The position numbers and the translations under genes are program-made. Below, piece by piece: positions 18,915 through 26,955 of a stretch of DNA of 64,000 nt (positions are counted from its first letter, which is position 1; every line of letters begins with the position of its first letter). The stretch is from contig NZ_AP022870.1 in NCBI RefSeq assembly GCF_011764545.1, forward strand, positions 7,446,001 through 7,510,000, written 5' to 3'. The notes under the pieces are model-generated. The model saw nothing but the letters and a program-made list of their open reading frames with translations. It did not search any database and had not been told where the DNA came from. The stretch is from Phytohabitans flavus (GTDB taxonomy: Bacteria > Actinomycetota > Actinomycetes > Mycobacteriales > Micromonosporaceae).

Positions 18915-18926
18915 GGTGACACTTGG

Positions 18927-19853
18927 TCAGGAGGTCGGCGTCGGCTCCGGGGTCGGGGTGGTCGTGGGCGGTTCGGTGGGCGTGAGCGGGCTGGCGATCA
19001 CCAGCGTGACCTCAGCGCCCATCGCCACGATCTCGCCTTCTCGCGGATCCGTCTCGATCACGGTGTTCGGCGGCTCCACTGCCGGCCGGTACACGAGCCG
19101 GTAGGTCAGGCCCAGCCGGTCTAGCTCGTCCCGCGCCTGCTGGTCGGTCAGCCCGACAAGCAGCGGCACCGGTACCTCGGCCGGCGCGGTCGTCGGCGGA
19201 GGTGCCGAGCTCGTCGCCGGCCCGGGCGAGGTCGCCGGCGCGGAGGTCGGCGCGAGAGTAGGCGGTGGCGTGGGGGTGGGCTCCACCTTGTTCGCTTCGT
19301 AGATCAGCCAGACACCCGCGATCAGGCCGCCGAGCAGCACAAGCCCCACGATGCCCAGCACGATCGGCATCCACCACTTGCCGCCGCTGTCCTCGGGCGA
19401 TGCCCACTCGGTCTGCGCCGGGCCGCGTGTGGCCGCGCCGTCCCGTGGGGGTACCCCGGCACGGCCGGACCAGACGGTGGGCTGGGTCGGCACCTTCGCG
19501 GTCTCGTCGGCGGCCGGTATCCGGCGGGTCTCGTCGCCCTGCTGGCCGGAGCCGGCCTGCTCAGCGGCGGCCGGGTCATCCATTGCCTTCGGTAGCTGTG
19601 CGGTGCGGTCAGGTTCGGTTGGGGCAGCGCCCGCAGCGGCACCACCATCCGCCTCGTCGTCCGCCACCGGGTCGAACTGTCGGGTCTGATCCGATTCGCC
19701 CGGTCGATCGCCGGAGCCGGGAGTGGAGCCACCGCCGGAGCTAAGAGCAGGACCGCCGCCGGAGCCAGCAGGAGCGGAGCTACCGCTGGAGCTAGGACCA
19801 GGGCCGCCGCCGGAGCCGGGAGCAGGACCGTCCGGATCGCGGTCGTCGGCCAT
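18927..19853 (-). CDS. membrane protein with a single PASTA domain
   Basis: 308 residues: a disordered Gly/Ser/Pro and acidic cytoplasmic N-terminus (~1-170) with repeated GSGGGP-like units, one membrane helix (MPIVLGIVGLVLLGGLIAGV), a Pro/Thr/Ser linker and one PASTA domain (VPLLVGLTDQQARDELDRLG, ending VTLVIASP). There is no kinase domain. A lone extracellular PASTA domain suggests binding of peptidoglycan fragments; it may be a partner of PknB-type signalling, which is an inference. Confidence 0.8.
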   Translation of the reverse strand: MADDRDPDGPAPGSGGGPGPSSSGSSAPAGSGGGPALSSGGGSTPGSGDRPGESDQTRQFDPVADDEADGGAAAGAAPTEPDRTAQLPKAMDDPAAAEQAGSGQQGDETRRIPAADETAKVPTQPTVWSGRAGVPPRDGAATRGPAQTEWASPEDSGGKWWMPIVLGIVGLVLLGGLIAGVWLIYEANKVEPTPTPPPTLAPTSAPATSPGPATSSAPPPTTAPAEVPVPLLVGLTDQQARDELDRLGLTYRLVYRPAVEPPNTVIETDPREGEIVAMGAEVTLVIASPLTPTEPPTTTPTPEPTPTS

Positions 19854-19967
19854 CGCGTCGTCCTCTCCGCGAAGTCACATTTCCGGGGATCAACTTATCG
19901 GGCGATTCGCCCGTGGGCGCGTCGCCCCGCACTGCTTCGATGGCGCAAGGAAGCTACGCTGCCCGGC

Positions 19968-21155
19968 ATGGCCGTTCGAGGCTGGGGAGGATCGGTCGCG
20001 ACCGCGATCGGCATCGCTGCAGGCGCAAGCGCCGCGCAGTTGGGGTTGGGCTATGGGCTCGGCATCATCGCGTGGATGCCGTCGCCCAACGGCGCCAACG
20101 AGGCCACCTGGGTGGCCAGCCTGGCATGGGCGACCTGGATCGCGGCCACATCCACGATCATCGGGGCGATCTACGCCGACCGGATGAGCGCGGCCATAGT
20201 GGACAGTAGGGACACGCTCTCCACAGTGCTCTCCAGGGGTGCGATCACCGTGGCGGCTGCGGTTGGTGCCCTCGCGACCGTCGCGCTGGTGGCGGTGCCG
20301 GCCCGCGAGGCGGCTCGGGCGGACACGTTCACGCCGCAGACCATAGCGGCGGGTTACGCGGCGATCGGCGTGATCGTCGGCCTGCTCGTCGCCCTGTGGG
20401 CGGTGGCGTCCCGGGCGGTCGCGGCCAACGTGATCGCCACCGCGAGCTGGCTGTGGCTGCTGGCCGTAATCGCCGTGATCGACGGCGTCGCCACCGGGCG
20501 CGGCCTCGCCTCCGCTCAGCTCGGCGTGTGGCAGCTCACCTCGGACGCCGACCGATTCTGGTTCCGCAACATCTACCTGCCTGGCGCGGCCCTCACCCTC
20601 GGCTCGGCGCTGGTGATCGGTGCGCTCGCCGCCTGGCCGGCGGCCAAGCGGTTCGACGGCCGGGTGGGCACAGCCGTTTCCGGTGGTGTCGGCCCGCTGC
20701 TCGTCGCGGCGGCGTACTTCCTGGCCGCGCCCACGCTCGTCGGGATCCGCGCCGAGCAGCTGTCCGCGCACCTGCTCGCGCCGTACGCGGTGATCGCCGG
20801 CCTGGCCGGTTCGGTGCTGGTGACCGCGATTTGCCAGCGCCAGGAGGCCCGGCAGAAGGAAGAGCTGGAGCTGCTGCGGTGGCCCGACGAGCCCCAGTCG
20901 CAGCCCGAGGACGAGCCGGAGCTGGAGCTGGAGAGCGAGGAGCCGGAGACCGACCTCGAGCGCGTGCCGGTGCCGGCGCAGCCAGCGAGTGCCGATCTGG
21001 CCGACGACGCGTACGCCCCGGCCCGCGCCTACGTCACCGACTCCGCGCCGGCCGCCGAGCCGGTGTCCGCAGCGCCCGAGCCGGCCCGCGGGCAGGCGTC
21101 GGTCGCGACCCCGCTCTGGCCTGAGCCGGAAAAGAAGAAGCCCAAGCGCCGCTAG
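19968..21155 (+). CDS. multi-pass membrane protein of unknown function
   Basis: 395 residues with about eight predicted membrane helices in residues 1-280 (for example AIGIAAGASAAQLGLGYGLG, GAITVAAAVGALATVALVAV, YAAIGVIVGLLVALWAVASR, VIATASWLWLLAVIAVIDGV). A highly acidic cytoplasmic tail follows (EDEPELELESEEPETDLE) ending in KKKPKRR. The family is not recognised. Its stop overlaps that of the convergent TetR gene by 4 bases. Confidence 0.75.
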   Translation: MAVRGWGGSVATAIGIAAGASAAQLGLGYGLGIIAWMPSPNGANEATWVASLAWATWIAATSTIIGAIYADRMSAAIVDSRDTLSTVLSRGAITVAAAVGALATVALVAVPAREAARADTFTPQTIAAGYAAIGVIVGLLVALWAVASRAVAANVIATASWLWLLAVIAVIDGVATGRGLASAQLGVWQLTSDADRFWFRNIYLPGAALTLGSALVIGALAAWPAAKRFDGRVGTAVSGGVGPLLVAAAYFLAAPTLVGIRAEQLSAHLLAPYAVIAGLAGSVLVTAICQRQEARQKEELELLRWPDEPQSQPEDEPELELESEEPETDLERVPVPAQPASADLADDAYAPARAYVTDSAPAAEPVSAAPEPARGQASVATPLWPEPEKKKPKRR

Positions 21156-21769
21156 GCCCGGGCGGCGGGGTAGTTGATCCCGGCCTCCAGCAGGGCGAAC
21201 GCGCGATCAGCGAGGTCGGAGACCTTTTCGTCGGGCTCGTCTTCCCGCCAGGCGCGCACGGCCACCTGTAGGGCCGCGCTGGACACCGCGGCGACAAGCT
21301 TGGGCCGCGGATCGCTGACCGGGTCGACCCCCATCCGGACCGCCACCCGCCGGGCCAGCTCGTCGAGCTGCTCGGTGCACATCTCAAGGCTCCGGGACAA
21401 CACGGCCGGGCTCTTCTGCACGAGCTCCATCACGCACGCGAACTGGGTCGCGTCGGTGCCGCCCTCCTCGTACGCCCGGAGGACCTGAACGCACGCGCGG
21501 CGCAGCGCCGTCATCACCGGCTCGTCGGCGGGGCGCTCGTCGAGCGCTGAGTAGACGTCCAGGAACTGCTGGAGCTGCAAGGACGTGGCGACGTCTTCCT
21601 TCGAGCCGAAGTAGCGGAAGAACGTCCGGGATGACACCTCGACCGATTCGGCGATCTCGTCGACGGTCGTCGCCTCGAAGCCCTTGGTCGAGAAGAGCTC
21701 GAAGGCGGCGTCAATGAGCGCTTCGCGGGTGCGCTGCTTCTTGCGCTCCCGGAGGCTCGCGCCATCCAC
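21152..21769 (-). CDS. TetR-family repressor, likely controls the divergent MFS pump
   Basis: 205 residues. The N-terminal HTH (REALIDAAFELFSTKGFEAT, TVDEIAESVEVSSRTFFRYF) is classical TetR; the C-terminal ligand domain is AcrR-like. The gene is divergent from an efflux pump with a 130-base gap that contains an inverted repeat between promoter elements, the standard arrangement for local repression. Confidence 0.88.
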   Translation of the reverse strand: MDGASLRERKKQRTREALIDAAFELFSTKGFEATTVDEIAESVEVSSRTFFRYFGSKEDVATSLQLQQFLDVYSALDERPADEPVMTALRRACVQVLRAYEEGGTDATQFACVMELVQKSPAVLSRSLEMCTEQLDELARRVAVRMGVDPVSDPRPKLVAAVSSAALQVAVRAWREDEPDEKVSDLADRAFALLEAGINYPAARA

Positions 21770-21862
21770 GGTCGTAGGCGGGGCATGCCGAAAGTATACG
21801 GGTGGTGTCCAGCTCCGACTTTATTCCCGGCATGACAGTAGTCACGATAAGACGTAAGTCGG

Positions 21863-21889
21863 TTGACGACATCTGTCATGCACTGACAG
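21863..21889 (+). promoter_or_regulatory. pump promoter with TetR-type operator
   Basis: TTGACG (21863-21868) resembles a -35 element. CTGTCA-TGCAC-TGACAG (21873-21889) is an inverted repeat where the spacer and -10 would be. The pump's ATG is at 21900 without a visible ribosome-binding site, so a leaderless mRNA blocked by repressor binding is plausible. Confidence 0.55.
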
Positions 21890-21899
21890 ATTCGCTCTC

Positions 21900-23498
21900 A
21901 TGTCACAGGCAACCCTGACCCGACCCGGTGGGCCGAACACCGACGAATGGCGGCCCAGCCGCCGCGGCCATGGTCACCCCTGGCTGACCCTCCTGGCCGT
22001 AGCCCTCGGCGTGATGGTCGTGGGCCTCGACGCGACGGTCGTGGCCATCGCCAACCCGGCGATCGCACGCGATCTCGGCGCTGACTTCGCCCAGCTCCAG
22101 TGGGTTACCAACGGCTACCTGCTCGCGCTCGCGGTGTCCCTTATCGTCGCCGGTCGCCTCGCCGACCGGTTCGGCCGCAAAACCGTCTTCCTCGTGGGCG
22201 TCGCGGGCTTCGCGGTCGCCTCGGTGGCAGTGGGCCTCTCCGGCTCGATCGAAATGGTGATCTTCTGGCGGGTGGTGCAGGGCTTCGCCGGCGCGCTGCT
22301 TCAGCCGGCCAGCCTCGCGATCCTCCGCAACACGTTCCCGGCCGAGAAGCTCAACATGGCCATCGGCATCTGGGCCGGCACCTCCGGCCTGGCCATCGCC
22401 AGCGGGCCGATCGTGGCCGGCCTGCTCGTGGAGAACGCGAGCTGGGAGTGGGTCTTCTTCCTCAACGGCCCGGTCGCCGCGGTGGCGATCCTGCTGGGCC
22501 TGTGGGTGGTGCGGCAGTCGCGCGACCCGGACGCCGCCGGCTCGTTCGACCTACCCGGCGTCGGGCTACTCTCCGCGGCCCTGTTCAGCCTGGTCTGGGC
22601 GTTGATCAAGGCGCAGGAGTACGGCTTCGGCGACATCCTCCCGCTCGGCTTCTTCGCGGGCGCGGCCGTACTGGGTACCGCGTTCATCCTGCGCGAACGG
22701 TCTGCCCGCCACCCGCTCATGCCGCTCGGACTCTTCCGCGACCGCTCGTTCTCGGCCGGCACGGTGCTGGCGATGCTGGGCTTCTTCGCGCTCTTCGGCT
22801 CGTTCTTCTTCCTGACCCTGTACCTCCAGCAGGTGCACGGCATGAGCCCGGTCGACGCGGGCGTACGGCTGCTGCCGATGACGGCCACCTTCATCGTGGC
22901 GTCGCCGGTGGCCGGCGCACTGACCGCCCGTTTCGGCCCGCGCCCGCCACTCGTGATCGGGATGCTGCTGACCGCGGTCGCGCTCTTCGCGCTCTCCCGG
23001 ATCGGGGTGCAGGCCGACTACCTGTCGCTCTGGCCGTGGTTCATCGTGATCGGCATGGGCTTCGGCATGGTCCTGGTCGGCAGCACCGAGGCCATCGTCG
23101 GCAACGCTCCGGTGCACCTGGCCGGGCTCGCCGGCGGCATCCAGCAGACCGCGGCCCAGCTCGGCGGCGTACTCGGGACAACGATTTTCGGCACGCTCCT
23201 GGCCACGCGGGTCGGCGACGTACTGCTGGACAAGCTGACGGGTGCCGGGGTCCCGGCCGAGATGGCACCCGGCCTCGCGGCGGCCGAGGACTACGTGGCC
23301 CAGGGGGTCGCACCCGTACCGCCGGGCGCGCCGCAGCCACTTGCCGACGCGATCACGACCGGCAGCCACCTGGCCTTCATGACGGGCTTCCAGACGGCGC
23401 TGGCGGTCGGCGCGGTGATCGCACTGCTCGCGTCGTTCGCGGCGCTGCTGGTACGGCGCGGCGAGAACACCACCGCCGGGGCGCACGCGGGTATCTGA
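21900..23498 (+). CDS. MFS multidrug efflux pump, DHA2 (EmrB/QacA) type
   Basis: 532 residues with about 14 membrane helices. Family motifs include LDATVVAIANPAIARDL at helix 1, the loop 2-3 motif GRLADRFGRKTVF, and motif C in helix 5 (GTSGLAIASGPIVAGLL). These proton antiporters export hydrophobic drugs. No biosynthetic genes lie nearby, so a general resistance role under control of the divergent TetR is likely. A terminator and then a MITE follow. Confidence 0.93.
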   Translation: MSQATLTRPGGPNTDEWRPSRRGHGHPWLTLLAVALGVMVVGLDATVVAIANPAIARDLGADFAQLQWVTNGYLLALAVSLIVAGRLADRFGRKTVFLVGVAGFAVASVAVGLSGSIEMVIFWRVVQGFAGALLQPASLAILRNTFPAEKLNMAIGIWAGTSGLAIASGPIVAGLLVENASWEWVFFLNGPVAAVAILLGLWVVRQSRDPDAAGSFDLPGVGLLSAALFSLVWALIKAQEYGFGDILPLGFFAGAAVLGTAFILRERSARHPLMPLGLFRDRSFSAGTVLAMLGFFALFGSFFFLTLYLQQVHGMSPVDAGVRLLPMTATFIVASPVAGALTARFGPRPPLVIGMLLTAVALFALSRIGVQADYLSLWPWFIVIGMGFGMVLVGSTEAIVGNAPVHLAGLAGGIQQTAAQLGGVLGTTIFGTLLATRVGDVLLDKLTGAGVPAEMAPGLAAAEDYVAQGVAPVPPGAPQPLADAITTGSHLAFMTGFQTALAVGAVIALLASFAALLVRRGENTTAGAHAGI

Positions 23499-23513
23499 AA
23501 ACAGCCCTCCCCA

Positions 23514-23550
23514 GATCGGGGCGCTCCGCGGGCGGCGGGGCGCCCCGATC
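23514..23550 (+). terminator. terminator hairpin after the MFS gene
   Basis: An 11-bp perfect stem (GATCGGGGCGC / GCGCCCCGATC) with a 15-base G-rich loop begins 15 bases after the stop. No T run follows; instead the mobile element begins 3 bases later. Confidence 0.7.
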
Positions 23551-23552
23551 AC

Positions 23553-23718
23553 TAGGGCCTGTTTCAAAATCTTTGCCGGGCTGCGCCGGGCCCAGACGAC
23601 GACCGGCGGCGCCGGGCGTAAGGCCACATACAACACCGGTATGCGACCTTGCGCCCGACTTGCCGGATCGCCGCCTGGATCCCGGCTCGCCTCGACAATC
23701 CTTTTGAAACAGGCCCTA
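23553..23718. mobile_element. 166-bp foldback MITE with 17-bp terminal inverted repeats
   Basis: The ends are perfect inverted repeats: TAGGGCCTGTTTCAAAA (23553-23569) and its complement (23702-23718). The outermost TA on each side looks like a duplicated target dinucleotide, so the element proper would be GGGCCTGTTTC...GAAACAGGCCC. The interior is non-coding, and its two halves are also largely complementary (for example 15 of 18 bases between the arms around 23617 and 23650), so the whole unit can fold into one long hairpin with a short loop. This is typical of MITEs mobilised in trans by an IS5- or IS630-type transposase; no transposase is in the window. It lies exactly between convergent genes and supplies the TAG stop of the ligase gene. 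Confidence 0.8.
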
Positions 23719-25194
23719 ATGGATGGGCCAGGTGTGTACCGGCTCGTTGGTGCGCTGGAACCGGCCGTACCGCTGGAGCATGTCGTGCAGCGCCTCGCCG
23801 CGGTCGAGGCCGCGGGCCCGCTCGGCGGCGGCGACCGCCTCGGTCTGCCACACCGCGCCGTTGCGCTGGAGCAGGCAGCGCTGCTCGATGATGCCGAGCA
23901 GCCGGTCGCGGAACCTCGGGCTGACGCCGAACCGGTCGAGCCCCGCGTACGCCTTGGGCAGCAACGACTCAAGTACAAGGTCGGTGACCCGGATCTCGCC
24001 AACCCGGGGCCAGTGGACGGTGGCATCGATGCCGCGGCGGGCGGCCGCGTGGAAGTTTTCCTCGGCCGCGCTGAACGTCAGCTGCGACCAGATCGGCCGG
24101 TCCGCCTCGGCCAGCTCCCTCGTCAGTCCGAAGTAGAACGCCGCGTTGGCGAGCATGTCGATGACCGTGGGGCCGGCCGGCAGTACGCGGTTTTCCACGC
24201 GCAGGTGGGGCCGGCCGTTCATCACGTCGTACACGGGGCGGTTCCACCGGTAGACCGTGCCGTTGTGCAGGCGCAGCTCGCCCAGGTGCGGTACGCCCCC
24301 GGCGTGCAGCACCTCGACCGGGTCCTCGTCGTCGCAAATGGGCAGCAACGGCGGGAAGTAGCGCACGTTTTCCTCGAAGAGGTCGAAGATCGACGTGATC
24401 CACCGCTCGCCGAACCACACCCGCGGGCGTACCCCCTGGGCCTTCAGCTCGTCCGGCCGCGTGTCCGTGGCCTGCTCGAAGAGCGCGATGCGGGTCTCCG
24501 CCCAGAGCCGCTTCCCGTACAGGAACGGGGAGTTCGCCCCCACGGCCACCTGGATGGCGGAGATCGCCTGCGAGGCATTCCAGTAGTTGGCGAAGCTCTC
24601 CGGCGAGACCTGGAGGTGGAACTGGACGCTCGTGCAGGCCGCCTCGGGCGCGATCGAGTCGGTGGACATCTGGAGCCGCTCCACGCCCCGGATGTCCAGC
24701 TCGATGTCTTCGCCCCGGGCTGTCACGATCTGCTCGTTGAGCACCCGGTACCGCTCGTTGGTCGAGATGTTGTCGAGCACCAGGTGGCGGGCCGTCAGCG
24801 TGGGCAGTATCCCGATCAGGATGAGCGTCGCGTCGGCCTTCACCGCCCGGTGCTCGGCCCGGCCGAGGCTCGCCTGAAGGTCTTGCTCGTAGTCGGCGAA
24901 GCCGTCGCCCTCGATCAGGCGCGGCCGGGCATTCAGCTCCAGGTTGAACTGTCCGAGCTCGGTCTGGAACGTCGGGTCGGCCAGGTTGGCCAGGATCTCC
25001 GCGTTGCGCATGGCCGGCTCGGCCTCGCTGTCCACAAGGTTGAGCTCGATCTCCAGGCCGGTCGTCGGGCGCTCGGCGTCGAAGCCGAAGTCGTCGAGCA
25101 TCAGCGCGAAGACGTCGAGACACCGGCGCACCTTCTGCCGGTACCGGGCGCGGTCCTCCCGGGAGAACGCACCATGCGAGACGTCCTTCCCCAT
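23716..25194 (-). CDS. GCS2-like glutamate-cysteine ligase family protein
   Basis: 492 residues from ATG 25194, chosen for a GGAGGAG site 5 bases upstream. The protein has the carboxylate-amine ligase pattern of the GCS2 superfamily (TTGLEIELNLVDSEAEP, FNLELNARPRL, HLQVSPESFANYW, HLRVENRVLPAGPTVID). Homologues in actinobacteria have no agreed substrate; they are related to EgtA/YbdK-type enzymes. The TAG stop falls in the target duplication of the adjacent MITE; the reconstructed empty site also reads TAG, so the insertion did not change the protein. Confidence 0.82.
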   Translation of the reverse strand: MGKDVSHGAFSREDRARYRQKVRRCLDVFALMLDDFGFDAERPTTGLEIELNLVDSEAEPAMRNAEILANLADPTFQTELGQFNLELNARPRLIEGDGFADYEQDLQASLGRAEHRAVKADATLILIGILPTLTARHLVLDNISTNERYRVLNEQIVTARGEDIELDIRGVERLQMSTDSIAPEAACTSVQFHLQVSPESFANYWNASQAISAIQVAVGANSPFLYGKRLWAETRIALFEQATDTRPDELKAQGVRPRVWFGERWITSIFDLFEENVRYFPPLLPICDDEDPVEVLHAGGVPHLGELRLHNGTVYRWNRPVYDVMNGRPHLRVENRVLPAGPTVIDMLANAAFYFGLTRELAEADRPIWSQLTFSAAEENFHAAARRGIDATVHWPRVGEIRVTDLVLESLLPKAYAGLDRFGVSPRFRDRLLGIIEQRCLLQRNGAVWQTEAVAAAERARGLDRGEALHDMLQRYGRFQRTNEPVHTWPIH

Positions 25195-25439
25195 GTTGCT
25201 CCTCCCGGCGCGCACGGCGATATGGGCGCCGTCGCAAAGACCCATGTCCCACCAGCCGGCGCGGTGACCTTCACGTTAGGAGCGCGGTCGCCGCTTGGGC
25301 TAGGGACAAAACAGGCACTTATCACCGGTCGTGAGCGTGGGAGCGCGCTTAGTCCACCTAAGCAATATGCCCCGGTAACCGTGAAACCGGCCACCGAGGC
25401 ATATCGTGGGACAAATAGGGGCTCCTGGCGGGACGCGCC

Positions 25440-26015
25440 TTACTGGCGGATGGCCTCGCCCTCGATCTCGATCTTGACCTTCTTGCCGACCATCACGCCG
25501 CCCGTCTCGAGCGCAACGTTCCAGGTCAGGCCGAAGTCCTCGCGGTCGATCTCGGTGCTGGCACTGAAGCCGAAGATGTCGAAGCCGTAGGGGCTGCGGC
25601 CCACGCCCTCGAACTCGACCTTCAGGTCGACGGAGCGGGTGACGCCCTTGATGGTGAGGTCGCCGGCGAGGACGAACTCGTTGCCGCTGTGGGACTTCAC
25701 GCCGGTGCTGGCGAACTCCAGCGTCGGGTACTTCTCGGTCTCCAGGAAGTCACCGCTGCGCAGGTGGTTGTCGCGGTCATTCTGGCCGGTGCTGATGCTC
25801 GCGGCCTGGATGGTCGCGGTGACGGCGGACTCCAGCGGGTCCTCGGCAACGGTGATCGTGGCGGTCGCCTCGGTGAACGTACCGCGCACCTTCGCCACCA
25901 TCATGTGGCGAGCGGAGAAGCCAACCACCTTGTGAGCCGCGTCGAGCTGGTACGTACCGGGCGCGGGGATGGTCAGGCCCTCGAACTCCCGCGTCGCTGG
26001 CGAGGTGTCGGTCAT
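25440..26015 (-). CDS. YceI-family lipid-binding protein
   Basis: 191 residues from ATG 26015 with a GGAGGAG site. The YceI beta-barrel pattern is clear: TYQLDAAHKVVGFSARHMMV, VRGTFTEATATI, the DRDNHLRSGDFLETEKYP signature and TIKGVTRSVDLKVEF. There is no signal peptide, so it acts in the cytoplasm; YceI barrels bind polyisoprenoids or amphiphiles. It is divergent from a MarR regulator, a recurrent pairing. Confidence 0.93.
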   Translation of the reverse strand: MTDTSPATREFEGLTIPAPGTYQLDAAHKVVGFSARHMMVAKVRGTFTEATATITVAEDPLESAVTATIQAASISTGQNDRDNHLRSGDFLETEKYPTLEFASTGVKSHSGNEFVLAGDLTIKGVTRSVDLKVEFEGVGRSPYGFDIFGFSASTEIDREDFGLTWNVALETGGVMVGKKVKIEIEGEAIRQ

Positions 26016-26052
26016 GGGATACTCCTCCAGGAGGTTATTGACGGTTCTACCT

Positions 26053-26094
26053 TTGCGCAAGCAACTATACGCACGACAATATTCCACGTGTCAA
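26053..26094 (-). promoter_or_regulatory. yceI promoter with palindromic candidate MarR site
   Basis: On the minus strand TTGACA (26094-26089) is followed 19 bases later by TATAGT (26069-26064), and directly downstream by the palindrome TTGCGCAA (26060-26053), which would overlap the transcription start. This suits repression by the divergent MarR protein. Confidence 0.55.
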
Positions 26095-26113
26095 GAGATG
26101 CTACGCTGTACAG

Positions 26114-26689
26114 GTGTCCGATGACCTCCTTGACGACCCGCGGCTGACCGCCGTCGGGCTGTTTTTCGAGGTGCATACGGGGCTCAACGCCCGGTTCGCC
26201 GCGCAGCTCTGCGAGCACGGCCTGTCACCGGTCGAGTTCGAGGTCCTCATGCGCCTCGCCCGCTCTCCGGACCGCCAGCTCCGGATGACCGACCTGGCTT
26301 CCCAGACGTCGCTGTCGACCAGTGGCGTCACGCGGGTCGTCGACCGGATGGAGCGCGACCGCTACATCGCGCGGCGCGCCTGCTCGTCCGACCGCCGCAG
26401 CTCGTATGCGGTGATCACACAGAGCGGCCTCACCAAGCTGGAGCAGATCCTGCCCGGGCACCTCGCGTTGGTCGAGGAGTGGTTCACCGGGCGACTGCCG
26501 GGCGACCAGCTCGCCACGGTCCTCGACGCACTGCGCACGATTCGCGACGCGGTCAACCCCGGCGCCACCGCCGGCTCGTCGCTCGGCGACAGCGATCGCG
26601 CGTCGCATAGCCGGCCACGACCGGAGGAGCAGAGCGACGGCGCCGAGCCATCGGGCGACGCGGCCGAGCGCCTCGTGGTCGAGGTGTGA
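26114..26689 (+). CDS. MarR-family regulator
   Basis: 191 residues, GTG start. The winged helix is clear: LSPVEFEVLMRLARSPDRQL, MTDLASQTSLSTSGVTRVVD, with the wing DRRSSYAVITQSG. A non-conserved polar tail of ~35 residues (SRPRPEEQSDGAEPSGDAAE) follows. It probably represses the divergent yceI gene and itself. Confidence 0.88.
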   Translation: MSDDLLDDPRLTAVGLFFEVHTGLNARFAAQLCEHGLSPVEFEVLMRLARSPDRQLRMTDLASQTSLSTSGVTRVVDRMERDRYIARRACSSDRRSSYAVITQSGLTKLEQILPGHLALVEEWFTGRLPGDQLATVLDALRTIRDAVNPGATAGSSLGDSDRASHSRPRPEEQSDGAEPSGDAAERLVVEV

Positions 26690-26894
26690 CACAGAGACAT
26701 ACCAATCAGGCGTGACCGGCAGAAAGACCGGCAGAAGTGATTTGACGACTCCTGCAACAGGGTCTTAAGCGGACATATACCCCCGTAGAAGTGGCTAGCG
26801 TGCAGCGCACGGGAGGGGCACCACGGGGGTGCGGCGCGGGCGGGTCGAGGGGGACCCAAGTCGGGGGGCGTCTCCGTTCGCGCCGCCTACAAAG

Positions 26895-26951
26895 GTGATC
26901 AGGGCGCCCGTCGAGCCGTACTCGCGTCGGCTCGGCGGGCGCCCTGATCAC
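26895..26951. terminator. very strong hairpin downstream of the STAND regulator
   Basis: A 16-bp perfect stem (GTGATCAGGGCGCCCG and its complement), one mismatch, then 7 more pairs and a 9-base loop. It ends 5 bases before the minus-strand regulator's stop codon and can also close transcription from the MarR side. The 260-base gap also contains a purine-rich GGGAGGGG and a 46-codon plus-strand frame discussed separately. Confidence 0.75.
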
Positions 26952-26955
26952 GCGG

